From IMG/VR virus record IMGVR_UViG_3300031672_000015, positions 1-23,722 of that record: a stretch of DNA of 23,722 nt, one strand, 5' to 3'. A program made the position numbers and the translations under genes. Below, piece by piece: positions 1 through 7,418 of this stretch (positions are counted from its first letter, which is position 1; every line of letters starts with the position of its first letter). The DNA is from a virus. The notes under the pieces were generated by a model. The model was not told where the DNA came from, did not search any database, and saw only the letters and a program-made list of their open reading frames with translations.

Positions 1-312
1 ACATTTCGCGCGGGCATAATCAAACGCTTGCGTAAACGCCGCATTTACTTCCCGTTCAGCATACCTAAAAAATTGATAAGGACTGATCTTCTTAGATACA
101 GCAAACTGTTGTAATAAAACAGAATCCGGTTTATCCGCCCATTCAATAAGTTCATCTGCTAACTCTTGCACCTCTTGGGTACCCTTGGGCATTCTATTCA
201 TAGTCTTAGGAATATCTAGAAACTTAGGTTTAGGAGTAGGATGATAGAATTCTTTCAATTTGTCGCGATCATTTTGTTGCCGCGGTGGCGACTTGTAGTC
301 CTCATCGAACAT
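1..312 (-). CDS. Partial protein, probable terminase small subunit
   Basis: A minus-strand frame opens with ATG at 312-310 and runs without a stop for 104 codons to the window edge, so the C-terminus is missing. The first ~45 residues are polar and proline/lysine-rich. They are followed by a helical segment (LADELIEWADKPDSVLLQQF, then KKISPYQFLRYAERE, then a helix ending FDYARAK). This pattern of a two-helix DNA-binding fold followed by a helix ending in an ARAK-type motif resembles small terminase-like phage proteins, which recognise packaging DNA and recruit the large terminase. The call rests on recalled pattern only. It is the last gene of a minus-strand run and would be read toward whatever lies left of the window, where a large terminase would be expected. 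An unrelated helix-turn-helix protein is possible. Confidence 0.5.
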   Translation of the reverse strand, partial: MFDEDYKSPPRQQNDRDKLKEFYHPTPKPKFLDIPKTMNRMPKGTQEVQELADELIEWADKPDSVLLQQFAVSKKISPYQFFRYAEREVNAAFTQAFDYARAKC

Positions 313-336
313 ATTTAACCTGTAAAATATATAATG

Positions 337-843
337 TTATACAGTCTTTAAACTTTTCAGATATAAATTAATAAGTAATTGTTTTTTATAATTAGATCTA
401 GGATCAATATTATTAATTCCAGAAGAAACGGACCCATAAGAAGAAATTAAGCCTGAAAGACAAGCTAAATCCATTAGTACATTATGAGGAGACGTATATC
501 TACGGATAAAATCTTTGTGAGCGGCTGTATATTGTTGCTTGAAGTAATCGCCTGTCTTATATAAAAGTGCGAATCCAAGTATGATCTTAACAGATCCCAA
601 AATATAATTATAAACAGAGGCCTTGGGCGGTCTCCCAAAAGAACCTTGAGATAACTCTAAATAATAATTTAAATCTTGAGGATCTACATCCTTATGGACC
701 AAATCCATTACACTTCTAAAATCAGCTGTGTTGATAGACTCTTCCACAGATGGACTGTCTTTTTTGAATAATTTGCATAGTTGATGGATACCTTGAGCAG
801 GTAACGTGAAAAACAATAAAATAAACAATAGTTTTTTAATCAC
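337..843 (-). CDS. Small secreted or membrane protein of unknown function
   Basis: This is a 168-aa protein starting with GTG at 843-841, preceded by AAGGA about seven bases upstream. Residues 1-18 form a clear Sec-type signal (MIKKLLFILLFFTLPAQG). Two further hydrophobic stretches lie near residues 80-97 and 122-142, so the mature protein may be membrane-attached. No enzymatic motif is visible. It ends 24 bases before the small-terminase-like gene and is probably co-transcribed with it. An export signal on a phage protein of this type could mean a lysis, superinfection-exclusion or host-surface role, but nothing in the sequence decides between these. Confidence 0.7.
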   Translation of the reverse strand: MIKKLLFILLFFTLPAQGIHQLCKLFKKDSPSVEESINTADFRSVMDLVHKDVDPQDLNYYLELSQGSFGRPPKASVYNYILGSVKIILGFALLYKTGDYFKQQYTAAHKDFIRRYTSPHNVLMDLACLSGLISSYGSVSSGINNIDPRSNYKKQLLINLYLKSLKTV

Positions 844-981
844 GATAAATCCTTAAAAGTCATGGGTGCATATCACCTTACTGTTTAAATATACCATAAA
901 AAATAAATAAAATCCACAACAAATAAAATAAATATAGAAACATTAAAAATGGTCCTGAATTTAAAGTATGGCCATGATAAT
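844..981. other. Short AT-rich intergenic spacer
   Basis: The spacer between two minus-strand genes is very AT-rich and holds only the ribosome-binding site of the downstream GTG-start gene. No convincing hairpin or additional ORF was seen. Confidence 0.4.
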
Positions 982-2487
982 TTACCATTCCACCACTTTA
1001 GTCCAATTCGAAACAATTTGCAATATATAATCTCTCAGTATTTCATGACCCACAATTTCTGAAATATACTCATAATTTTGACCATGTAAAAAATCGGTTA
1101 AATTAGACTGATGTAAAATAACCGCCTCTTTAGTTACTGGATTTTTAAATTTAGTTTGTTTAGACATCTGCTGTTCTGCTAAAACCGCATCCAAACATAT
1201 AATTAAAAAGCTCTTTGTCAATTCACTACCTAATATCGTCTGTATTTGATGAAAAGCATCCGACCGAACCAAGCTATCGATTTTATATAAAATTTCATCT
1301 GGGTGCATTTTTGATGCATAATTAGTCATTAAATTGCTACCGCAATAGCCAATAAAAGCGGGCCCCACCATATTCACTACCCCCATTTGCCACCATATTT
1401 CTTTTGTAATCATCCAATTAAATTCGTAAGTTCCCATTTCCTTACATTGTTTCAGAAAAACTTCTGCAGGATTCATATATGCCAATTCCAAAAAACTAGA
1501 AGATCTTTGCGGAGTATAAACATTCCTCTTCGATTCGGATCCTAATTCACCATCCCCCTTTTGTGGTTTCTTTCTGTTCTCAGTATCTATTCCAGCTACT
1601 TCGCAGAGTTGATAGTATTGTCTCCAATTAGGCTTGATATTCTTTTCCTTGCAATACTCATCACATAAATACCTCAGTAAAGCAAAGTCAGTCTTTCCTT
1701 TTAAATTTGCAAAAGCATATTGTAAGGCCCCAATCGTATATGAAGACAAAATAATTTCTTGCTCCAAAGTAAAATTAAATTCTTTGTGATTTTTAATGAT
1801 TTGATGAATATAATCTTCTATAATCAATTTTTCCATATTTACTCGCTTCCCATAATTATAATTATTATTATACTCACAAATAAAATTAAGTAAACTACTA
1901 TAAAAATTAGAATCTAAATAAATACTTTCAATAAAATTAAATAAATATTTATAAAAATAAGTTTTTAAACAATTAGGTAGTATCTTAAAGTCTTTCTTTA
2001 GAGATATACTCTTTTGTTTATAATATATTCGTGTAACCGTATCGACAGCCAGCGGTTTTTGTGGATAACTAACCAGGTTTCCACACCAAAATACCGATAT
2101 AGCCATCAAAGCCGCACGCCATTCCTTGGTGGGGTTAGTTATAAAATCAGATATCCTATATATACACGTTTTGTTCCACCTAAATAACTTCGCTATTAAC
2201 CCCTTTTCACATAGACTAGCAATAGCTTCATTGACTGTCTTACGACACATCCCAGCACGACTGCCTATGTAATTCTGACTAGGATATATACTGATATTGC
2301 TACTCAATTGCAATAAAATAGATAACCCACGCCTCTCCTGCACACTAAGCTTCTTTAATCCCTTCTTGGGATCCTTAATTATGTTTTCTATAGGAATTAT
2401 CCGCTCAGAAAAATATTGAACAGATGTGTGTTTATTTGTTTGACTTTTTGTTTTGGATCTGATATAGTGTTTCATATTTATCTGCAT
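982..2487 (-). CDS. Winged-helix DNA-binding protein, putative replication initiator
   Basis: This is a 501-aa protein. Residues ~48-115 look like a winged helix of the HTH_36 type: LSVQERRGLSILLQL, then YPSQNYIGSRAGMCRKTVNEA as the helix-turn-helix, then CEKGLIAKLFRW leading to a basic wing. That domain is common at the N-terminus of phage and plasmid replication initiators (lambda O or RepA style) and of some regulators. The rest (~120-501) is not recognised. A very AT-rich tract in the middle of the gene encodes an Asn/Tyr-rich stretch around residues 205-212. The first ATG (2487) has no Shine-Dalgarno sequence, and a second ATG four codons later (2475) is equally possible. It is divergent from the early operon across a 330-bp control region, a typical place for an initiator or master regulator. 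Confidence 0.55.
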   Translation of the reverse strand: MQINMKHYIRSKTKSQTNKHTSVQYFSERIIPIENIIKDPKKGLKKLSVQERRGLSILLQLSSNISIYPSQNYIGSRAGMCRKTVNEAIASLCEKGLIAKLFRWNKTCIYRISDFITNPTKEWRAALMAISVFWCGNLVSYPQKPLAVDTVTRIYYKQKSISLKKDFKILPNCLKTYFYKYLFNFIESIYLDSNFYSSLLNFICEYNNNYNYGKRVNMEKLIIEDYIHQIIKNHKEFNFTLEQEIILSSYTIGALQYAFANLKGKTDFALLRYLCDEYCKEKNIKPNWRQYYQLCEVAGIDTENRKKPQKGDGELGSESKRNVYTPQRSSSFLELAYMNPAEVFLKQCKEMGTYEFNWMITKEIWWQMGVVNMVGPAFIGYCGSNLMTNYASKMHPDEILYKIDSLVRSDAFHQIQTILGSELTKSFLIICLDAVLAEQQMSKQTKFKNPVTKEAVILHQSNLTDFLHGQNYEYISEIVGHEILRDYILQIVSNWTKVVEW

Positions 2488-2612
2488 AAAGTAAATATAT
2501 CAATTACTGATGCCTAGGGGGCATCGTAGTTAAAAAGTTTGAAGTCGAGCCTAAAAACTCGGCTTCTTCTTTTCTTAATGATTTCAAACTTCATTATTGA
2601 TATAAATCAATA
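2488..2612. promoter_or_regulatory. Palindromes in the divergent control region
   Basis: Two inverted repeats lie between the winged-helix gene and the early operon. GATGCC/GGCATC arms (2509-2514 and 2520-2525) sit about 20 bases before the minus-strand start. TATTGAT-ATAA-ATCAATA (2595-2612) is an 18-bp perfect palindrome with 7-bp arms, and an extra ATCAAT half-site occurs at 2499-2504. The layout suits an operator for a dimeric regulator, possibly the adjacent winged-helix protein. This is an inference. Confidence 0.4.
2541..2574 (+). terminator. Hairpin with T-rich tail
   Basis: GAAGTCGAG (2541-2549) pairs with CTCGGCTTC (2558-2566) with one G.U pair and an 8-nt loop, followed by TTCTTTTC. 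It looks like an intrinsic terminator on the plus strand. On the minus strand it would lie in the leader of the winged-helix gene. Confidence 0.45.
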
Positions 2613-2715
2613 AAGCCCTTATACTAATTCATCATTAGTTTTCGTTTTACTTTATTTCCATTCTTTTACAAAGTCAATACTTTTCATAAATTTATTTTGC
2701 TTTGTGTTTATGTTT

Positions 2716-2748
2716 AAGGTATCGGTTTAATCATCCGATACTTTTTTT
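2716..2748 (+). terminator. Intrinsic terminator upstream of the early promoter
   Basis: GTATCGG (2719-2725) pairs perfectly with CCGATAC (2735-2741), extended by AAG/TTT including a wobble, and is followed directly by seven T residues (2742-2748). It lies just upstream of the early promoter and would insulate it from plus-strand readthrough, or end a short RNA made from 2613-2715. Confidence 0.65.
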
Positions 2749-2753
2749 ATTAG

Positions 2754-2782
2754 TTGACATTATAAACATTATGACATATATT
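2754..2782 (+). promoter_or_regulatory. Sigma70-type early promoter
   Basis: The -35 box TTGACA (2754-2759) is a perfect consensus. A 17-base spacer leads to the -10 box TATATT (2777-2782). The expected transcription start is near 2789, followed by AAAGGA (2802-2807) and the ATG of the 23-codon leader ORF at 2815. This should drive the whole plus-strand operon to 5072. Confidence 0.8.
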
Positions 2783-2814
2783 TATAGAGAACATAAACCA
2801 TAAAGGAAATAAAT

Positions 2815-2886
2815 ATGCAATTTATCGATCTAATAAATTTACCTGATGAATGTCCTTGTAAAGACTGCAGCGATAATCATGGTTAA
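2815..2886 (+). CDS. 23-aa Cys-rich leader peptide
   Basis: This very short ORF (MQFIDLINLPDECPCKDC, then SDNHG) has the best ribosome-binding site of the operon start: AAAGGA seven bases before its ATG. It ends with TAA at 2884-2886, overlapping the likely ATG of the next gene at 2879 by eight bases, a layout that suggests translational coupling. The CPCKDC motif with a nearby His could bind a metal. It could be a true micro-protein, a leader peptide, or part of a longer product joined by frameshifting to the next frame. Confidence 0.5.
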   Translation: MQFIDLINLPDECPCKDCSDNHG

Positions 2887-3076
2887 TAAAATTATTCTTC
2901 TTTGTGAGTATGGTATTCTCGCAAAGAAAACAAAAGATCCACAAAAAATACACGAAATCTATTCTATCATGTCTCAACTTTGTCATGAATTAAGACCAAT
3001 CGAGGCAGAATTCAAAGTAGTTTACCCACAGTTAGAAGAATTATATAATTTGTTGTTATCTTATAAAGGAATTTAA
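2879..3076 (+). CDS. Small helical early protein (65 aa)
   Basis: The frame is open from ATG 2846, but neither start has a Shine-Dalgarno sequence. ATG 2879 (MVNKIILLCEYGIL) is preferred because it overlaps the stop of the leader ORF, as expected for coupling. The 65-aa product is predicted to be almost all helix, with Leu/Ile heptad-like spacing and no enzyme motif. The stop TAA shares its last base with the ATG of the next gene. Function unknown; it belongs to a cluster of tiny early proteins. Confidence 0.6.
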   Translation: MVNKIILLCEYGILAKKTKDPQKIHEIYSIMSQLCHELRPIEAEFKVVYPQLEELYNLLLSYKGI

Positions 3077-3309
3077 TGCTAAAAATGTTAATACAAATAA
3101 AAGCTTTAATAGATCTATATTTATCCGAAGCAATAACCAAGCAACAAAATAATCCTTCTCATTTCACTAAGATTAATGAAATTTTAGATGCTATGAAATC
3201 CTGGGGAATACTCCCCTTGGATATCCCAAATTCGGAACTAACACCAGAATTTTTAAATGAAATATTCCAACATAAATTGCATTTAATACGATCTAGAAAG
3301 GAAAACTAA
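3076..3309 (+). CDS. Small helical early protein (77 aa)
   Basis: The ATG overlaps the previous stop (TAATG) and has AAAGGA (3065-3070) upstream. The product is 77 aa, mostly helical, with a central proline-rich turn (ILPLDIPNSEL) and a basic C-terminus. The family is not recognised. The tight coupling on both sides shows it is a translated gene of the early operon. Confidence 0.65.
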   Translation: MLKMLIQIKALIDLYLSEAITKQQNNPSHFTKINEILDAMKSWGILPLDIPNSELTPEFLNEIFQHKLHLIRSRKEN

Positions 3310-3581
3310 TGGAAATAACTCAACTTCAAGCCGTTATATCTTACATAAAATTAAAACATAGACACCTATTCGAATTAAACCAAATTCTCTCTCATTATAC
3401 AGATAAACCACCCTGCAAAGATGAATTCAATCTACTAGAAGATTTGCATAAGTTAATGAAGGAAATGTTATCCTTCATGGGAGAGATTGAAAAGTTTGTT
3501 AACGAAGATGTACCAGAATTTGAAAAAATTATGAGACAAGCAGGGTCAACTATCAATAAAATCGCCGAAAAAACGAAATAG
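3309..3581 (+). CDS. Small acidic helical early protein (90 aa)
   Basis: The gene starts with a TAATG overlap and an AAAGGA site (3298-3303). The 90-aa product is acidic and helical, with a possible coiled coil at ~45-85. It ends at an amber codon (3579-3581). The next ORF (3588-3779) lies in the same frame only two codons further on, so the two may once have been, or may still be by readthrough, a single ~156-residue protein. Confidence 0.65.
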   Translation: MEITQLQAVISYIKLKHRHLFELNQILSHYTDKPPCKDEFNLLEDLHKLMKEMLSFMGEIEKFVNEDVPEFEKIMRQAGSTINKIAEKTK

Positions 3582-3587
3582 TATCTC

Positions 3588-3779
3588 ATGCTCTCAATAT
3601 TATTAGATTATTTAATCACCCTAAAAGACTCAATACAAAATATCAGAGATAATGGATCCCTACTCGAATATTGCGAAAAATTACACAACGATAAACCATT
3701 GCATATTAAAAAGATACTGCCATCACTAAAAAGAAATAAGTTATCTACCTCTATTTACTGTAAATATGGAAAAAAATGA
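3588..3779 (+). CDS. 63-aa ORF in frame behind an amber stop
   Basis: The product (MLSILLDYLITLKDSIQNI and onward) is helical at the N-terminus and basic near the C-terminus. Unlike its neighbours it has no Shine-Dalgarno sequence. It is in the same frame as the 90-aa gene, separated by TAG-TAT-CTC. It ends in an ATGA overlap with the next gene. It may be translated by reinitiation or amber readthrough, or be the 3' half of a split gene. Confidence 0.5.
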   Translation: MLSILLDYLITLKDSIQNIRDNGSLLEYCEKLHNDKPLHIKKILPSLKRNKLSTSIYCKYGKK

Positions 3780-4111
3780 TTAAACCTACCCTCTCAACAG
3801 AACTTATCTCCTCCTTCGATCACACATTTAAATTCGAAAGACCCGTACTCGCATCCTTTTATGGCCTCCTAAATCACAGCATAGAACGAATAGAAAATCC
3901 CTCCGATACTCATCCACTCCTCCTTAGAACTATGCACCTCGGAATCGGTGAAATGATCAGTATCCTCCTAGATCATACAGTACAATTCCTTACAGATAAT
4001 CCCCAATTCGAAGATGAGTACAAAAAATATACAGAATTCCTAATAGAAATAGAAAGAAAATTGGATATATTGTTAATAGAATCATCACCAGAAAATAAGG
4101 ATACTCACTAA
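3776..4111 (+). CDS. Early protein of unknown function (111 aa)
   Basis: The ATG overlaps the preceding TGA (ATGA). The product is helical and mildly acidic, with a central segment (LGIGEMISILLDHTVQFL) that loosely resembles the C-terminal half of the 90-aa neighbour, so the small genes may be distant paralogues. No catalytic motif is visible. It lies one base before the ERF gene and is probably translated together with it. Confidence 0.65.
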   Translation: MIKPTLSTELISSFDHTFKFERPVLASFYGLLNHSIERIENPSDTHPLLLRTMHLGIGEMISILLDHTVQFLTDNPQFEDEYKKYTEFLIEIERKLDILLIESSPENKDTH

Positions 4112-4112
4112 T

Positions 4113-4700
4113 ATGCAACTAGAATCAGAATTCGTAAACGAATTATATACCGCTCTTGCCAAAGCCCAGTCTGAGATGTGCGTAGTCGATCAGACTAGCA
4201 CTAATCCATTCTTCAAAAGTAAATATGCTAAATTAGACCAATTAGTAAAGATCTCTAGACCACAATTGTCTAAATATGGCCTGTCAGTCCTTTACAAACC
4301 ACTTCTATTGGATGATGGAACTCCAGCATTAAAAACTATTTTAGCTCACTCCTCAGGTCAATGGACTGCAGGTATCGTAAAAGTAGAACCCTTAAAAAAA
4401 GATCACCAAGCTTTCGGATCCGCACTCACTTATGCTCAGCGACAAAGTTATAAATGTCTCACAGGAGTAGTTTGCGGTGAAGATGACGACGGCGAAGCCG
4501 CTATGGTATCCCATCGTGCCGAAGAAGAATTTATCTCAGATTCACAGCTAAAATTACTTACATCAGAATTAGAAAAATGTCCCCATAATCTCCCCATTCT
4601 TCTTAAAGATAAAAACTTAAAGTCTTTGTCCGAATTACCCAAAAATGAATTCTGGCCTACCTTCAATCGTGTAAAAGAATATAACATTAAAAAGACATAA
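4113..4700 (+). CDS. erf: ERF-family single-strand annealing recombinase
   Basis: This 195-aa protein carries the ERF signature. The N-terminal ALAKAQSEM is followed by NPFFKSKYAKLDQLV, RPQLSKYGLSVLYKP, a strand region with WTAGIV, then FGSALTYAQRQSYKCLTGVV and the acidic EDDDGEAA. ERF proteins anneal complementary single strands during phage recombination and circularisation. The core occupies residues ~8-130; the C-terminal ~65 residues are variable. AAGGA lies about ten bases before the ATG. It is the one confidently identified enzyme of the early operon; no exonuclease partner or SSB is seen nearby. Confidence 0.9.
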   Translation: MQLESEFVNELYTALAKAQSEMCVVDQTSTNPFFKSKYAKLDQLVKISRPQLSKYGLSVLYKPLLLDDGTPALKTILAHSSGQWTAGIVKVEPLKKDHQAFGSALTYAQRQSYKCLTGVVCGEDDDGEAAMVSHRAEEEFISDSQLKLLTSELEKCPHNLPILLKDKNLKSLSELPKNEFWPTFNRVKEYNIKKT

Positions 4701-4703
4701 TTT

Positions 4704-5072
4704 ATGAAACTTAAAATAATATTATTACTATTTAACTTCGTTCCATTATTCTCTATGCAACATGATTTGCATTGTAATGAATCACTAAATTTACTACCAC
4801 ATTCTATTATGTTCGCCATTTCTGATAGCTCGTTCTTCTCCACTTTCGATTCAAATATCATAGAAGACATAAAATGGAATCAATGGAATAAAGAAGAACT
4901 CTCCCTAATTTGCTCCGTGCTCAATCTATCTCAAAAAAATATAAGTCCCCTCCTAAAATTTATCTATTCATTACAACAATTGTTTAATTCTCTTGAAAAT
5001 AAATTATCTCCAAATGTAAAATATAATATATTGTTCTTATTACTTAATTCTCTCACTAATCATAGGCCCTAA
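4704..5072 (+). CDS. Secreted protein of unknown function (122 aa)
   Basis: The product begins with a clear Sec signal (MKLKIILLLFNFVPLFSM, with cleavage plausible before QHD). The mature part is Leu/Ser/Asn-rich and helical, with Cys at roughly residues 24 and 71 and no known motif. It is the last gene of the plus-strand operon and ends inside a perfect palindrome. With the 168-aa protein near the left end it is one of two exported proteins here; a role at the host envelope is an inference. Confidence 0.65.
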   Translation: MKLKIILLLFNFVPLFSMQHDLHCNESLNLLPHSIMFAISDSSFFSTFDSNIIEDIKWNQWNKEELSLICSVLNLSQKNISPLLKFIYSLQQLFNSLENKLSPNVKYNILFLLLNSLTNHRP

Positions 5073-5083
5073 TTAGGGCCTAT
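5062..5083. terminator. Perfect 22-bp palindrome between convergent operons
   Basis: The 9-base arm ATAGGCCCT (5062-5070) pairs perfectly with AGGGCCTAT (5075-5083) around AATT. It includes the stop codon of the secreted-protein gene and lies just past the fibre gene on the other strand. There is no T-run on either side, so efficient intrinsic termination is uncertain, but position and symmetry suit a bidirectional terminator. Confidence 0.55.
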
Positions 5084-5215
5084 CTAATTGAATTCTACAT
5101 TTTTCACATAGTTATTAGCTACAAATGTGGTATCAGTTACTGCGCATACTAGTGATAGTGATGAAAAATATTGATTACTATCAAATGCATCTACATTTCC
5201 AGTTACCCCTACCTT
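5084..5215 (-). pseudogene. Duplicated fibre C-terminus behind an amber stop
   Basis: Directly after the TAG stop of the 725-aa fibre gene (5218-5216), the same frame stays open for 43 codons to a second TAG (5086-5084). The segment contains VGVTGNVDAFDSNQYF and SLSLVCAVTDTTFVANNY. It aligns with the last ~45 residues of the fibre itself (VGTGGHV, then ATLICAIANTAFVLEY): the L-x-C-A-x-x-x-T-x-F-V-x-x-x-Y spacing is shared. It is either an old 3' end left after replacement of the fibre tip, or a readthrough extension. It has no start codon or ribosome-binding site of its own. Confidence 0.6.
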
Positions 5216-7393
5216 CTAGGTAAATGTAATAATACCGCCATTTGAATATTCTAATACAAATGCAGTATTAGCTATCGCACATATCAAAGTTGCATTCGTC
5301 CATGCACCCAATCCAGCACCATTATTTGTGGCAACATGCCCTCCCGTTCCCACAGTCGTAGTTTTAGCTAATGACGTTGTAGTGTTCCCTATAATGTATT
5401 GACTCGCATTCTGATTTATCTTCCATCCATTCACCGCAGTATTAAGTACCGCTATCTGAAATGTGTCTCCAACTGCAGCATTAACAGGAAGTGTGAACTG
5501 CAATGTAGAACTGCCGTTCACAAAGTAACCATTACCTTCTACTAATGGCGTAGCACCAGTTACCACTTGCCATGTAACACCAGAAGCCGATGTCACTCCT
5601 AATTGGCCAGTAGCACTGTTTATCGCCACTAATTGCGCATTAGATACAGTGTTTCCAGTGATCCCCGCTATAAAACACTTGTTTTGTTGCCCAACAGAAC
5701 TTCCTGAGACACCAATCCTAATGACATTAGATTCTGAAATAGTGCCAGATAAAGATTCTCCCACCAAAATATTAGAAGATTCACTTGTCGTATACGCATT
5801 CCCAGAATTCCTTCCAACTACCACATTATAGCTTCCTGTATGTAAGGATTCTAATGCATTTTGACCAATAACAGTATTATTACTTCCAGAAGTAATGTTT
5901 CCCAAACTATCACTTCCTACACCCGTATTACCCGCTCCCGATGTAATATGTGCCATAACATTAGAGCCTAAAGCACTATTGTTATTTCCGGTAAGACTAG
6001 TGTTACCGGATAATATCCCAACAAAAATATTACCCGCTGCGCTAGGTGCAAAACTCAATACCCTGTCTCCTTCTAATTGCAATTGCCCTGTAAAACCAGA
6101 TATGCTAAAGTTTGCACCTGTATAATCCCCAGTGGCTGTAGCGTTTCCAGTAATCGCCGTATTACCTGTAGCATTTCCTATATGTACCGCACCCGTTCCA
6201 CCCGTTCCTATCGTAGTTAATGCCGATCCAGTGTTGTTTATATTGGATATACCCGTAGCCGTTATACCACCAGATGTCGCTGTTAATCCCGTACCAGCGG
6301 TTAAAGAACCAGAAATAGATACAGTATTATCTAGATTAAATGTTACAGTATTACCCGATCCACTGGTATTCATATTGGAACCGCCCGCCATGGTAATTAT
6401 TCCACCAGACGGAAATGCAGGCGTAGTATCAGTATCAAATTGATTCACTAATCCACTACCTGATGATACTCCGAGTTGCCCCGTAGTAGAATCTACAGTA
6501 ACAAATTCTGCATTAGATACAGTGTTACCCACTATGCCAGCTATAAAACATTGATTCTGTTCTAGATCTCCTGTACCTTGTACGCCTATCCTTATGGTTC
6601 CTTGATCATCAACTACTCCAGGTGATCCTACTAGAATATTATTGCTCTCATTCGATAGTAAATTCGATCCCGAAAGTGCACCATACACTGTATTGCCTGT
6701 TCCACTCGTGATTCCCGCTAATGAACTCACCCCCACAGTAGTATTATTACTGGCAGAGGTAGCCGATAACATCGCATCTTCACCAATTACAGTATTATTG
6801 GCCCCTATAGTTACATCACCAAATGCACCAGAACCAATAATGGTGTTATTAATCGCATCACCAATTGTAAATGTAAAGTTGCCAGCTGCTTTCCCTATAA
6901 TTATATTGTTACCTAAGTTCTGGATAAATGGAGTACCGTTCAAATTTATAACACCCTCCCTAGCATCAGAACTTGTATTAGGTAAATCTAAGTTGCCAGC
7001 TACTATATCCACATCTCCAGTATTAGTAGTAAGACCAGTACCCGCAGTAAGAGATCCAGTAAGCACTACCGTATCATCCAGATTAAAGGTAACTACATTT
7101 GTGGCACCCGCAGTATTGATATTTGTCCCCCCTTTCATCACTATAATACCACCCGCAGGGGTAGCAGGAGCCGTATCGGTATCAAATTCTTCAGTTCCAC
7201 CAGAACTAGTTAATGTTATAGTTAATGTATTAGTACCAGCATCCCCAGTTACATCTACTACAGTACCATCACCCACTATATTGATATTACCTGCTACATT
7301 AGGTCCTACTGCTACTGCATCATTTCCTGTTAAAGTTAATATACTGCCAGTAGGAGGAGTAGATCCTCCCCCATATGCACCCGATTGACTCAT
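5216..7393 (-). CDS. Tail-fibre-like protein with repeated beta modules
   Basis: This 725-aa protein is very rich in Gly, Thr, Asn and Ser, typical of trimeric phage fibres or adhesins. The N-terminal region (~15-65; GSILTLTGNDAVAVGP) precedes two copies of a long module. FDTDTxPAxPxGGII begins at residues 70 and 319. NNTxxG/NNTVIG hexad-like stretches (about 160-260 and 455-550) resemble left-handed head repeats. CFIAGIxGNTVSNA occurs at 282 and 573. The C-terminal domain (~605-725) is different and probably forms the receptor-binding tip. It starts at ATG 7393 with a weak GTGAG site and is the last gene of the virion module. A homologous spare C-terminus follows its amber stop. Confidence 0.75.
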   Translation of the reverse strand: MSQSGAYGGGSTPPTGSILTLTGNDAVAVGPNVAGNINIVGDGTVVDVTGDAGTNTLTITLTSSGGTEEFDTDTAPATPAGGIIVMKGGTNINTAGATNVVTFNLDDTVVLTGSLTAGTGLTTNTGDVDIVAGNLDLPNTSSDAREGVINLNGTPFIQNLGNNIIIGKAAGNFTFTIGDAINNTIIGSGAFGDVTIGANNTVIGEDAMLSATSASNNTTVGVSSLAGITSGTGNTVYGALSGSNLLSNESNNILVGSPGVVDDQGTIRIGVQGTGDLEQNQCFIAGIVGNTVSNAEFVTVDSTTGQLGVSSGSGLVNQFDTDTTPAFPSGGIITMAGGSNMNTSGSGNTVTFNLDNTVSISGSLTAGTGLTATSGGITATGISNINNTGSALTTIGTGGTGAVHIGNATGNTAITGNATATGDYTGANFSISGFTGQLQLEGDRVLSFAPSAAGNIFVGILSGNTSLTGNNNSALGSNVMAHITSGAGNTGVGSDSLGNITSGSNNTVIGQNALESLHTGSYNVVVGRNSGNAYTTSESSNILVGESLSGTISESNVIRIGVSGSSVGQQNKCFIAGITGNTVSNAQLVAINSATGQLGVTSASGVTWQVVTGATPLVEGNGYFVNGSSTLQFTLPVNAAVGDTFQIAVLNTAVNGWKINQNASQYIIGNTTTSLAKTTTVGTGGHVATNNGAGLGAWTNATLICAIANTAFVLEYSNGGIITFT

Positions 7394-7418
7394 CGTGTTC
7401 TCACTTTCGTATTTAAAT

